Source: Streptomyces sp. Ru71
Lineage (GTDB): Bacteria; Actinomycetota; Actinomycetes; Streptomycetales; Streptomycetaceae
Reading direction: 5' to 3'
Assembly (NCBI RefSeq): GCF_002920535.1
Contig: NZ_PQSS01000046.1
Location: forward strand, 1-59,089
Length of the DNA stretch: 59,089 bases
Shown: in pieces, positions 36,058 to 43,638 of the stretch
How the letters are laid out: each line of letters opens with the position of its first letter
How positions within the stretch are numbered: position 1 is the stretch's first letter
Made by a program: the position numbers and the translations under genes
Notes under the pieces: generated by a model
Databases searched by the model: none
The model's input: the letters and a program-made list of their open reading frames with translations, nothing else
What the model was told of the DNA's origin: nothing

Positions 36058-36969
36058 TCAGGCGGGTTCGGTCACGACGAGGTGGTCGTATGCCTCCCGG
36101 AGGGCCGTCGTCGTGGTCGCATTCGCCGGACGTAGGGGTGGGCGGACCGGGCCCGCGGGGAGGGCGAGGGTTGTCAGGAGGGCCTTGGCTGTGACCGTGC
36201 CGGGGAGGTTCGAGGACATCATCCGGTTGATCAAGGGGGTCAGGCGGCGCTGGAGCCGGGTCGCCAGGGCCGTGTCGCCCGCGTCGTAGGCGTCCAGGAC
36301 GGCGCGGATCTCGCGCGGGGCCACGTTCGCGACCGTACTCACGCAGCCCGCCGCGCCCACCGCGTACAGGGCGAGGTTGTGCTCGTCGCAGCCGGCGTAG
36401 TACGCCAGGTCCGTGGCGGCCAGGACCTTCTGGGTGCCGAGGAAGTCGTAGGAACAGTCCTTCACCGCCACGATCCGGGGGTGCTCGGCCAGGCGGATCA
36501 TCGTCTCCGGCTCGATGCGTGTGCCGGTGCGGCCGGGGATGTCGTACAGCATCACCGGCAGCGCCGTCGCGTCCGCGACCTCGCGGAAGTGGGCCTCGAC
36601 CGCGTCCTGGGGCGGCCTGCTGTAGTACGGCGTGACCAGCAGGACGCCGTCCGCGCCCGCCTTCTCCGCCTCCAGGGCCAGATTCACCGTGTGCCGGGTG
36701 TCCGCCGTGCCCACCCCGGCGACGATCGACGCCCGCTCGCCCACCGCCTCGCGCACCGCGCGGATCAGCTCCGCCTTCTCCGCGTCGCTCGTCGTCGGCG
36801 ACTCGCCCGTCGTGCCGGACAGCACCAGGCCCTCGCAGCCCTGCTCCACCAGATGCGCGGCCAGCCGCCGCGCCCCTGCGACATCGAGGGCACCCTCCTC
36901 GGTGAAGGGCGTGATCATCGCGCACAGGGTGCGGCCGAAGGGCGGCGGCGAGGAGGCTGCGTAGGTCAT
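36058..36969 (-). CDS. dapA: 4-hydroxy-tetrahydrodipicolinate synthase-like (DapA) lyase
   Basis: Class I lyase of 303 residues, condensing pyruvate with aspartate semialdehyde in lysine/diaminopimelate synthesis if the assignment holds. The Schiff-base lysine is in IVAVKDCSYD, the catalytic Tyr in MLYDIPGRTG, and the GTTGESPT substrate loop is present. The start is ATG at 36969 (starting MTYAASSPPPFGRTL); a longer frame to 37005 has no conserved sequence. Streptomyces usually has more than one dapA-like gene, and this may be a paralogue with a different aldehyde. It is convergent with dapD rather than in one operon. Confidence 0.85.
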   Translation of the reverse strand: MTYAASSPPPFGRTLCAMITPFTEEGALDVAGARRLAAHLVEQGCEGLVLSGTTGESPTTSDAEKAELIRAVREAVGERASIVAGVGTADTRHTVNLALEAEKAGADGVLLVTPYYSRPPQDAVEAHFREVADATALPVMLYDIPGRTGTRIEPETMIRLAEHPRIVAVKDCSYDFLGTQKVLAATDLAYYAGCDEHNLALYAVGAAGCVSTVANVAPREIRAVLDAYDAGDTALATRLQRRLTPLINRMMSSNLPGTVTAKALLTTLALPAGPVRPPLRPANATTTTALREAYDHLVVTEPA

Positions 36970-37155
36970 GGGATCAGTCTCGGCAGCGCGATCGTGAAGC
37001 TCCACTTAAATCTGCTACGAGGTATCGGTAAGGAATGCTGCGTCACGAGACATGACCTCGCGGGCCGGCCGGCCGCCGCCCTATGTCCAAGTCGGGGCCC
37101 GATGAGTCACCATGGCCTTCACGACGGTCATGCACTCACCGCTACGGGAGGCGTC

Positions 37156-37293
37156 ATGAAGCTCGGCAAGGCATTGGCCACCGGCGTCGCGGAGGAAGAG
37201 CCGCAGAGCATCCGCGCCGAGGAACCCGAACCCGCCCAGGAGATCACGGACGTCGAGGTCTCCCTGCCCGAAGAGGTGCCCGCCGCCCGATGA
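37156..37293 (+). CDS. 45-residue acidic peptide, coupled to the next gene
   Basis: Starts at ATG 37156 with GGGAGG upstream. The sequence begins MKLGKALATGVAEEEP and then becomes very acidic (EEPEPAQEITDVEVSLPEEVP), with no cysteine and no membrane segment. Its stop overlaps the ATG of the Cys-rich protein (ATGA), so the two are almost certainly translated together. The length and coupling suggest a partner subunit, a substrate or a chaperone of the larger protein. No function is known to me. Confidence 0.65.
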   Translation: MKLGKALATGVAEEEPQSIRAEEPEPAQEITDVEVSLPEEVPAAR

Positions 37294-37973
37294 GGCTGCG
37301 GCTCCCGCAGGAGCACCCGTCCGAGCCGCCGACCGGCTACAAGATCGCCCACCCGGTGCTCTCCCAGGACGGCACCCGGGCCGGCTTCACCGGCGTATCG
37401 CTCGGCGGGGCGCTCCCGTACGGCGTCCTGGCCGACGCCTCCTGCGTCTACGGCCGCCGGCACCGGCCGCCCGCCCGGCTGTGCGACTGCGGCTTCCACT
37501 GCGTGCACGACCGCGCGGACGCCGAGGCGCTGCTCAGCACCGCCGAGCACCGGGCCGCCGTCCTGCTGGAGGTGTCGGTGCTCGGCGCCTACATCCGCTT
37601 CGAGCGCGGCTTCCGCAGCGCCCGCCAGCGGGTGCGCACGGCGACCGTCGGGCCATGTGCCTGCGGAGCGCCGGCGGTGGCGCTGGCCGACGCCGGCTGG
37701 GGCCGGCCCGGGTGGCGCGCGCTCGCCCCGTCCTGCGCGGGCTGCGTGCGCGCCCGTACGTCCCTGTCGCTCACCGCCTTCGCCCGGCTGGCCGGGGAGG
37801 GGCTGCGGGTCGTCGCCGCGGCCGGCCCAGAACCCCGGCAGGAGGCCGGGTCGGGGCTCGACGTTCCCGAACTCGTGGCCGAGGCCGCCCTGTTGCAGGC
37901 CCGGCTCGACTGGTTCCAGACCCAGCTGGCCCGACTCGGCGAGCGGGGGAGCGGCAGCGCGTCGCAGGGGTAG
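37290..37973 (+). CDS. Cys-rich protein of unknown function, coupled to the 45-aa peptide
   Basis: 227 residues. The N-terminal part (about 1-60) reads YKIAHPVLSQDGTRAGFTGVSLGG. Two cysteine clusters follow: ASCVYGRRHRPPARLCDCGFHCVHD (residues ~50-75; split here as two shorter elements, C-x12-C-x-C-x3-C with His) and PCACGAP ... APSCAGCVR (residues ~125-155), which look like zinc- or Fe-S-binding knuckles. A C-terminal helical region with a LLQARLDWFQTQLARLGERG end may be a coiled coil. No family is recognised. It overlaps the 45-aa gene upstream and precedes a holin-like gene by 55 bp. Confidence 0.7.
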   Translation: MRLRLPQEHPSEPPTGYKIAHPVLSQDGTRAGFTGVSLGGALPYGVLADASCVYGRRHRPPARLCDCGFHCVHDRADAEALLSTAEHRAAVLLEVSVLGAYIRFERGFRSARQRVRTATVGPCACGAPAVALADAGWGRPGWRALAPSCAGCVRARTSLSLTAFARLAGEGLRVVAAAGPEPRQEAGSGLDVPELVAEAALLQARLDWFQTQLARLGERGSGSASQG

Positions 37974-38028
37974 TGACTGGCGGTAGGGGTACCCGGGAGC
38001 CTCCGTGACCGAGAGGAGGCGGAACACC

Positions 38029-38472
38029 GTGACCGGGACCATGGACACCCGGCCCGTGCGCGAGGAGCGCCGGACGCCGATCGACGGCACGCACCACTCC
38101 GTGGGCGAACTCGTGGGACAGGCCACCGAACAGCTCTCCCGGCTCGTACGGCAGGAGATCGGCCTGGCCAAGGAGGAACTGGCAGAGAAGGGCCGCCGGG
38201 CCGGACGCGGCGGCGGCATGCTGGGTGCCGCGGGCGCCTTCGCCTACGCCGGCCTGCTCGCCGCTGCGGGCACAGCCATCGCCGCGCTCTCGCTGGTGCT
38301 GTCCGTGTGGGCCGCCGCACTCATCGTGACGGCGCTGCTGTTCGCCGTCGCCGGGGTGCTGGCCGTCGCCGGCCGCTCCCAGCTGCGCCGGGCCACACCG
38401 CCCGCGCCGGAGGAGGCGCTCGGCAGTGTCAGGGCCGATGTGGAGGAGATCAGGGAAAGGGCGCATCGATGA
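38029..38472 (+). CDS. phage-holin-family / DUF1469-like membrane protein
   Basis: 147 residues. GTG 38029 is chosen because AGGAGG lies nine bases upstream; a longer frame from 38005 lacks that. A polar N-terminus (HHSVGELVGQATEQLSRLVRQEIGLAKEELAEKG) precedes two membrane helices (about residues 69-90 and 95-118). This is the layout of actinobacterial YqjD/YqjE-type 'putative holin superfamily' proteins. The stop overlaps the next gene (ATGA). The family is often found with DUF3618 proteins and probably anchors something at the membrane. Confidence 0.85.
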   Translation: MTGTMDTRPVREERRTPIDGTHHSVGELVGQATEQLSRLVRQEIGLAKEELAEKGRRAGRGGGMLGAAGAFAYAGLLAAAGTAIAALSLVLSVWAAALIVTALLFAVAGVLAVAGRSQLRRATPPAPEEALGSVRADVEEIRERAHR

Positions 38473-39074
38473 CGGACGCGAGCAACGGCTCCGCCGGCAA
38501 GGCCACCGGGGGAGCCAAGGGCCCCGATGAACTGCGCCGGCAGATCGCCGAGACGCGCAGCCAGCTCGGGGACACCGTGGAGGAGCTGGCGGCCAAGGCG
38601 GACCTCAAGGGCCGCGCGCGGACCCGTGCCGCCGACCTGCGCGACAAGGCCGGCGCGATGACGGTCCAGCTGCGCAGCACCGCCGCACAGGCCGGGCACG
38701 CGATGCAGGACAAGGCGTCCCGGGCCGGGCACGTCATGCAGGAGCGGGCCTCGCACGCCGGCCACACCCTCCAGGAGCGGGCCTCGCACGCGGGTCACAC
38801 CCTGCAGGAACGGGCCTCCCACGCGGGTCACACCCTGCAGGAGCGGGCCTCCCACGCGGGCCATGCGGCGCGGGACGGGGCCTCCCGTGCCGGTGACGCC
38901 GCGCAGGAGCGGGCGGTCCAGGGCCGCGACACCGCCGAGGACCGGCTCCCGCGGCCGGTGCGCACGCTCTTCGTGACGGGACGGCGCCACCCCGGACTGG
39001 CGTGGGCCTCGCTGACGGCGATGGCCGCGCTCGGCGCATGGCGGGCGTGGCGGGTGTACCGGCGCACGCGCTAG
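38469..39074 (+). CDS. DUF3618-like protein with an 11-residue repeat array
   Basis: 201 residues. Residues ~20-65 match the DUF3618 helix (PDELRRQIAETRSQLGDTVEELAAKAD). Residues 69-156 are eight copies of an 11-mer of the type QERASHAGHTL, three of them identical; the underlying DNA repeats every 33 bp. Residues ~170-195 carry a hydrophobic segment (WASLTAMAALGAWRAW) that may be a membrane helix. 11-mer periodicity forms amphipathic helices with three turns per repeat, as in apolipoprotein, synuclein or LEA-type proteins, so it may lie on the membrane surface. It is coupled by ATGA overlap to the holin-like gene. Confidence 0.8.
   Translation: MTDASNGSAGKATGGAKGPDELRRQIAETRSQLGDTVEELAAKADLKGRARTRAADLRDKAGAMTVQLRSTAAQAGHAMQDKASRAGHVMQERASHAGHTLQERASHAGHTLQERASHAGHTLQERASHAGHAARDGASRAGDAAQERAVQGRDTAEDRLPRPVRTLFVTGRRHPGLAWASLTAMAALGAWRAWRVYRRTR
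38673..38936. repeat. 33-bp repeat array encoding 11-residue repeats
   Basis: Eight in-frame 33-bp units inside the DUF3618-like gene, coding for residues 69-156. The middle three units are nearly identical at DNA level, so copy number may vary between strains. Confidence 0.85.
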
Positions 39075-39152
39075 CGGCGTCGGCGGTCCGGTGGAGCGCC
39101 GGCGCCTACCCGACGCGTGCGGGAGCGCGACCGACGGCTGAGCGGACAAGAA

Positions 39153-39177
39153 CCGGTGCGGTGAGTGTCCGCACCGG
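39153..39177. terminator. hairpin downstream of the 11-mer repeat gene
   Basis: CCGGTGCGG-TGAGTGT-CCGCACCGG, a perfect 9-bp stem 80 bp after the stop codon and about 150 bp before the next gene. The rest of the 257-bp spacer shows nothing else clear. Confidence 0.6.
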
Positions 39178-39331
39178 CGCACACGGGTCGCGGCCCGGGC
39201 CGATGGACGTACGGTCCGGGTCGCGGCGCTGTCCTGGTGCGGCCCGCTCTCGCCCCGCGGTTGACCTCAACCGCGCTTGACGTTGGAGGGTGGTCATCGC
39301 ACGCATCCGATGCCGATCACCGGAGGCCGCC

Positions 39332-40036
39332 ATGACCCGTCGTACCGACGCCCACCCCGATCTCACCGACCCGCGCGTCGGCGCCCCGTTCTTCAGCACC
39401 TGGCGCGTCGGCACGCCCGAGCGGCAGCGCCGGACCGTCGAGGCCATCGCCGGCACCTGGGAGCGCCGGCCCTGGCCGGCCGGCGACCTGCTGAGCTACC
39501 ACGTCTACACCGGTCACGACGGCACCACCCTCATGCACTACTCGCAGTGGACGAGCGAGCAGGCCTACGAGGCGTTCGTGCGCACGCACCGCCAGGAGCG
39601 GGTCGACGAGATCGACACGGCCGTGCCGGACATCGAGCGGGTCGGCCTGTCCCGCTACCGGTACCACCGCAGCCGGGAACGCGCGGCCGGCGACCGGCGG
39701 GTTCCCGGCCTGATCGTGGCCGTGCGCATCGACTTCGAGCCGGCCGCGGCGGGGGAGCGGCGCGACTGGGTCGACATGGTGCTGAAGGCACTCGACGACG
39801 ACCCCGTCGGCCACCAGGGACTGATCTCCGCCCACTTCCACCTCAGCACGGACGGCGGCCACGTCCTCAACTACGCCGAGTGGGAGAGCACCGCCGCCTA
39901 CGACGCGGTGCTGGCCGCGCCCGGCGAGGGCATCGGCGCACCGACCGAGCAGTGGGAGCGGGTCCGGACGTACCCGGGCGTCAGGGGCTTCACCCCCGCC
40001 CGCTACGAGCACGCCGTCGGTCTCCTCCCCGCCTGA
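39332..40036 (+). CDS. antibiotic biosynthesis monooxygenase (ABM)-like two-domain protein
   Basis: 234 residues. Two ABM-type ferredoxin-like domains appear to be repeated: FSTWRVGTPERQRRTVEAIAGTWERRPWPAG with SYHVYTGHDGTTLMHYSQW (about 25-80), and the second with IVAVRIDFEPAAAGERRDWVDMVLKAL and SAHFHLSTDGGHVLNYAEWESTAAYDAVL (about 125-205). The start is ATG at 39332, with CGGAGG seven bases upstream. The domain family acts on quinone or polyketide substrates or as heme-degrading enzymes. No neighbouring biosynthetic gene identifies the substrate. Confidence 0.8.
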   Translation: MTRRTDAHPDLTDPRVGAPFFSTWRVGTPERQRRTVEAIAGTWERRPWPAGDLLSYHVYTGHDGTTLMHYSQWTSEQAYEAFVRTHRQERVDEIDTAVPDIERVGLSRYRYHRSRERAAGDRRVPGLIVAVRIDFEPAAAGERRDWVDMVLKALDDDPVGHQGLISAHFHLSTDGGHVLNYAEWESTAAYDAVLAAPGEGIGAPTEQWERVRTYPGVRGFTPARYEHAVGLLPA

Positions 40037-40048
40037 CCCGGGGAGGAG
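40022..40048 (+). terminator. terminator overlapping the stop codon of the ABM-like gene
   Basis: CTCCTCCCCG (40022-40031) pairs with CGGGGAGGAG (40039-40048), a 10-bp stem with the stop codon in the loop. Confidence 0.7.
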
Positions 40049-40057
40049 ACGGGCGCC

Positions 40058-40145
40058 CACCGTCACAGGGTGGACCGCCGGCCACCGTCACAGGTGGAGC
40101 GACGGCCACCGTCACAGGTGGACCGCCGGCAGCGTCACGGGTGGA
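40058..40145. repeat. 24-bp tandem repeat between convergent genes
   Basis: Copies start at 40058, 40083 and 40107, plus a degenerate one at 40131 that covers the nuclease stop codon. The unit is like CACCGTCACAGGTGGACCGC plus four bases. Each unit contains the small inverted repeat CCACC-N6-GGTGG. The period is the same as in the array at 3703 but the sequence is different. Confidence 0.8.
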
Positions 40146-41964
40146 AGCGCAGCACCTGCGGGTCGTGGTCACTGATCTGGTCGTGGAACTCCGAGTTCAG
40201 ATGCACGCTGTCGTACTCGAAGTCACACCCGCGCCGGATCGCCGGGCTGATCAGGATCTGGTCCAGCACCTGGCTGTTGCCCTGGTAGTCGTAGGTGTAC
40301 CGCTCGCTCTTCGGCAGCGACTTGATCGCCGACCACAGCTCGCCGTCGCCCTCCAGGATCTTCGCCGTGTCGGAGAACTCGAAGTCGTTGAGGTCGCCGA
40401 GCGCGATGACGTCCGCGTTCTTCTGCACGTCCAGCAGGTCCTTGACGAAGGCGTTGACCTCCGCCGCCTGCTGGTGGCGCTGCGTCTCGGAGCTGCGCAC
40501 CGGGGGCTGGTACTGGGAGGTCAGCCCCTGGTCGCCGCCCTTGGAGTTGAAGTGGTTGGCGATCACGAAGACCGTGCGGCCCCGGAAGACGAACTCGCCG
40601 ACCAGCGGCTTGCGGCTGGACTTCCAGGCGTCGGACGCCGGGTCGATCCGGCCGGGGGAGACCGTCAGCGCCGCCTTGCCGTGCTCCCGGGTGACGCCGA
40701 CCGCGGTGGTCGCGTCGCCGCCCGGACGGTCGGTGAAGGACACCCGCTGCGGGTTGAAGAGGAAGACCTGGCGGATGTTGCCGCCCGGCTCGCCGCCGTC
40801 GGTGTCGTTGGACGGGTCGATGGAGCGCCAGTCGTAGCGCGGGCCGCCCGCGGCGACGATCGCGTCGATCAGCTTGGTCACGGTCACGTCGGCGGCGGTC
40901 GTGCCGTCGTCCTTGGCGCCGTTGTTGTCCTGGATCTCCTCCAGCGACACGATGTCGGGGGAGGAGAGGTTGTTCACGATCGCGTCGGCGTGCGCGGCGA
41001 AGGTGCCGTCCGACGGGTCCAGGTTCTCGACGTTGTAGGTGGCGACGGCCAGTTCGCCGTTCTGCTGCCGGCGCGTGGCCTCCCGCTCCAGCCCGCCGCT
41101 CTCCAGCGTGCCGATGCGGCTCGCGACGAGCGTGTAGCCGCCGAACTGGTTGTAGTCCAGCGGGCCGGTGGTCGCGCCGGCGAGGGTGTCGCCGACGTTC
41201 GCGGCGGGGAAGTCGGCGGTGGAGCCCAGGGACTGGATCTGCAGCCGGCCGGTGTTCTGCGAGTCGTAGGAGCCGTAGACGGTGCCGCCGCGCCGGCTCG
41301 CGTGCTCGTCCGGCTTCACCGTCACCCACAGCTCGGTGTACGGGTCGCTGGCGCCGACCACCCGGGCGTCGCCGACCTCGACGTTCATGCCCTCCAGGGA
41401 CTCGTACAGATCGAGGGCGTACTGGCCGGGACGCAGCGGCAGGCCGTTGACCGAGTTGTTCGCCGCGCTGTCCCCGGCCGGCGCGTAAGCGTCGGGTACG
41501 GCGTCCTCGTCGAGGACCACGGGGGCCGGGACCGGGTTGGCGGAGGAGACGACGGTGACGGCCGGCTTGGTGATCTCGGTGATCGACTGGTTGCCGGAGG
41601 AGGTGCCGCCGGGGACGTACTCCGAGACGGTGCCGGACACCTTCACCGCGTCGCCGACGGCCACGCCCTTGGGCGTGGAGCTGGTGAAGACGAAGACGCC
41701 CTCGCTGGTCGCGGGGTCGGCGTCGGGGCTCGGGTCCTGGATCCAGAAGCCCTTGGACGAGCCGTAGGTGCGTATACCGGTGACGATTCCGGCCACATCC
41801 GCGACCTTCTGACCGGCGTACGGCGAGATCCGGGTCGTGCCCTGGATGTCGTGGATGCGCACCGAGTCCGCGTGCGCGGGGGCGGACAGGACGACGGTGG
41901 ACGCCGCGGAGCACACGGCGGCGACGGTGAGCGCGGCGAGGCGCGCGGACGACTTGCTCGGCAA
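40135..41964 (-). CDS. secreted endonuclease/exonuclease/phosphatase family protein (ExeM-like)
   Basis: 609 residues. The start TTG at 41964 is chosen because GGAGGG lies seven bases upstream and a Sec signal peptide follows (RLAALTVAAVCSAASTVVLSAPAHA, about residues 8-32). Residues ~35-260 form an N-terminal OB-like region (GTTRISPYAGQKVADVAGIVTGI). Residues ~300-609 carry the endonuclease/exonuclease/phosphatase fold: YNVENLDPSD, IVSLEEIQDNNG, VIANHFNSKGGD, ALGDLNDF and the final SDHDPQVLRF, with Asn, Glu, His, Asp residues for two-metal catalysis. It is probably an extracellular DNase or phosphodiesterase. A 14-bp inverted repeat lies in its leader. Confidence 0.9.
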   Translation of the reverse strand: MPSKSSARLAALTVAAVCSAASTVVLSAPAHADSVRIHDIQGTTRISPYAGQKVADVAGIVTGIRTYGSSKGFWIQDPSPDADPATSEGVFVFTSSTPKGVAVGDAVKVSGTVSEYVPGGTSSGNQSITEITKPAVTVVSSANPVPAPVVLDEDAVPDAYAPAGDSAANNSVNGLPLRPGQYALDLYESLEGMNVEVGDARVVGASDPYTELWVTVKPDEHASRRGGTVYGSYDSQNTGRLQIQSLGSTADFPAANVGDTLAGATTGPLDYNQFGGYTLVASRIGTLESGGLEREATRRQQNGELAVATYNVENLDPSDGTFAAHADAIVNNLSSPDIVSLEEIQDNNGAKDDGTTAADVTVTKLIDAIVAAGGPRYDWRSIDPSNDTDGGEPGGNIRQVFLFNPQRVSFTDRPGGDATTAVGVTREHGKAALTVSPGRIDPASDAWKSSRKPLVGEFVFRGRTVFVIANHFNSKGGDQGLTSQYQPPVRSSETQRHQQAAEVNAFVKDLLDVQKNADVIALGDLNDFEFSDTAKILEGDGELWSAIKSLPKSERYTYDYQGNSQVLDQILISPAIRRGCDFEYDSVHLNSEFHDQISDHDPQVLRFHP

Positions 41965-42024
41965 GGGATTCCCTCCGGGGACGTGACTTCGAGCGCCGGG
42001 ACGAGGGTGGAGCAGGGCGGCCCG

Positions 42025-42076
42025 TGACGCGCGTAGAAGCGAGTGAACGGTCGTTCCCTTCTTTCTACGCGCGTCA
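42025..42076 (-). promoter_or_regulatory. 14-bp inverted repeat in the leader of the nuclease gene
   Basis: TGACGCGCGTAGAA (42025-42038) and TTCTACGCGCGTCA (42063-42076) are perfect inverted repeats with 24 bp between, about 60 bp upstream of the start at 41964. It may be a regulator's site or a 5' mRNA hairpin. A single GTTCAC-like half site in the loop is not enough to call a PHO box. Confidence 0.55.
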
Positions 42077-42213
42077 ATTTCCAGCCTGGCCGGGGCAGTT
42101 GTCAAGGTTTCGGCCATGTACGGCCGTCGACGGGGAGATGAACCGGACGGCATGGGTCGAAATCCGTCTAGGCTGAACCCGAGTGGCACATCGCGTCCTA
42201 GGAGAACCCGCCC

Positions 42214-43638
42214 ATGTCAGACAGCTCCTCCCTGCCGCCGGTGCGGCTGACCTCCGAAGCGGAGCTGGCGCGCGACGCCCTGTCCACGCCCCTGCTCGCC
42301 CGGGCCGCGAAGCTCGCCCGCTGGGCCGGGCCCGACACCCGCGTGGACGCCGGGGGAGCGCTGGTGGAGGAGCAGCTGCCGGGCGCGGCCGAGGAGCTCG
42401 GGCTGACCGGGGACGACGCGGCCGCCTACGCCAGCGAGGCCTGGCGGGTCGCCGTCGACACCGGGCTGGTGGAGATCACCGACGAGGAGGCCGGCACCGT
42501 GGCCGCCGGGCAGGACCTGGCGCTGCTCACCGGCTCCCCGCAGGACGTGCTCGGCATCTGGCAGGGCGCCCTGGAGACGGTCATCGCGGACGCGAGCGTG
42601 CCCGACCTCGACGACCTGGTCGACGCCCTGGAGGAGGGCGGGGAGGTCGACTTCTCCCAGCTGGACTGGGACCCCGAGGCGGAGGCCGCCTTCCTCGACG
42701 GCGTCCTCGGCAACCTCTACCTGCTGACCGTGAGCGAGGACGGGCCCGGCGACGGACCGGTGCCGCTGCCCGCGCTCGCCGCGTCGATGATCGTGCCCGG
42801 CGACATGGCGGAGCCCACCAACGACGTGCTGGAGCAGGTCTCCGACGCGATGATGCGCCTGGACGACCAGTTCCGGTTGCTGGAGCCGACCGGGCTGGTG
42901 GAGTACCAGCCGGTCGACGAGGCCCTGATGGCCGAGGCCGACGAGGAGAGCGCCGCGCCCGTCGACGACACGGACGTCGCCCGCTACGGCATGGTCCGGC
43001 TCACCCCGCTCGGTCTGTACGGGCTGCGGTCGCGGCTGCTGGAGGCCGGGTTCGCGGCGCCGGTCCTCGGCGAGCTCGCCGACAAGGGCGCCGACGCGCT
43101 GCTGGACGGCACCGCCGCGTACGGCCCCCGGGCCGCGCGCGCCGAGACCGAGCTGTGGCTCACCCGGCGCGAACCGCTCGCCGCGGCACGGGAGTTGCTC
43201 GCCGCGGCCCGTGGCGGCGACGCGGGCGCACCGCTGCGCCGGCTGCGCTGCCAGGAGGCGCTGTCCCTGGTCGGCACCGCCGCCGAGCCCGCGCTGCGGG
43301 AGGTCCTGGACGACCCCGAACTGGGCGGCCTGGCCCGGGTCTGGCTCACCGAGCACGGCGCGCGGGACGTGCCCTCGCCCTCCCCGGACCTGATCTTCTG
43401 GCTGACCATCGACACCCTGGCCGCGCAGCTCGCGGCCGAGGGCAACTCGGACGAACTCCAGGGCCTGGTGGAGGGACTGGCCGCGCAGCACGACGGCTTC
43501 TTCGCGGCGGCCTGGCGCGTGGACCACCCGGCCACGGCCGACGTGCTGGAGGCGATGGGGCGGCTGCACCCCGACAAGAAGGTGGCCAAGGAGGCCCGCA
43601 AGGCGGCGTTCAAGGCGCGCTCCCAGCAGGGGGGTTGA
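42214..43638 (+). CDS. acidic all-helical protein of unknown function
   Basis: 474 residues, very acidic, cytoplasmic (no signal peptide or membrane segment). It is rich in Asp, Glu and Ala, with a repeating helix pattern throughout, for example RAAKLARWAGPD, EPALREVLDDPELGGLARVWLTEHG and a basic C-terminal tail HPDKKVAKEARKAAFKARSQQ. The part around residues 300-420 looks like HEAT/ARM-type helical repeats (LLAAARGGDAGAPLRRLRCQEALSLVGTAAEPALREVLDD). The start is ATG at 42214 after GGAGAA. No family is recognised. It is followed by the long repeat-filled spacer. Confidence 0.75.
   Translation: MSDSSSLPPVRLTSEAELARDALSTPLLARAAKLARWAGPDTRVDAGGALVEEQLPGAAEELGLTGDDAAAYASEAWRVAVDTGLVEITDEEAGTVAAGQDLALLTGSPQDVLGIWQGALETVIADASVPDLDDLVDALEEGGEVDFSQLDWDPEAEAAFLDGVLGNLYLLTVSEDGPGDGPVPLPALAASMIVPGDMAEPTNDVLEQVSDAMMRLDDQFRLLEPTGLVEYQPVDEALMAEADEESAAPVDDTDVARYGMVRLTPLGLYGLRSRLLEAGFAAPVLGELADKGADALLDGTAAYGPRAARAETELWLTRREPLAAARELLAAARGGDAGAPLRRLRCQEALSLVGTAAEPALREVLDDPELGGLARVWLTEHGARDVPSPSPDLIFWLTIDTLAAQLAAEGNSDELQGLVEGLAAQHDGFFAAAWRVDHPATADVLEAMGRLHPDKKVAKEARKAAFKARSQQGG

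Noticed and set aside
42038..42062. A PHO box in the leader of the nuclease gene.
   Set aside because: Only one GTTCAC-like unit is present; two 11-bp spaced units are needed.
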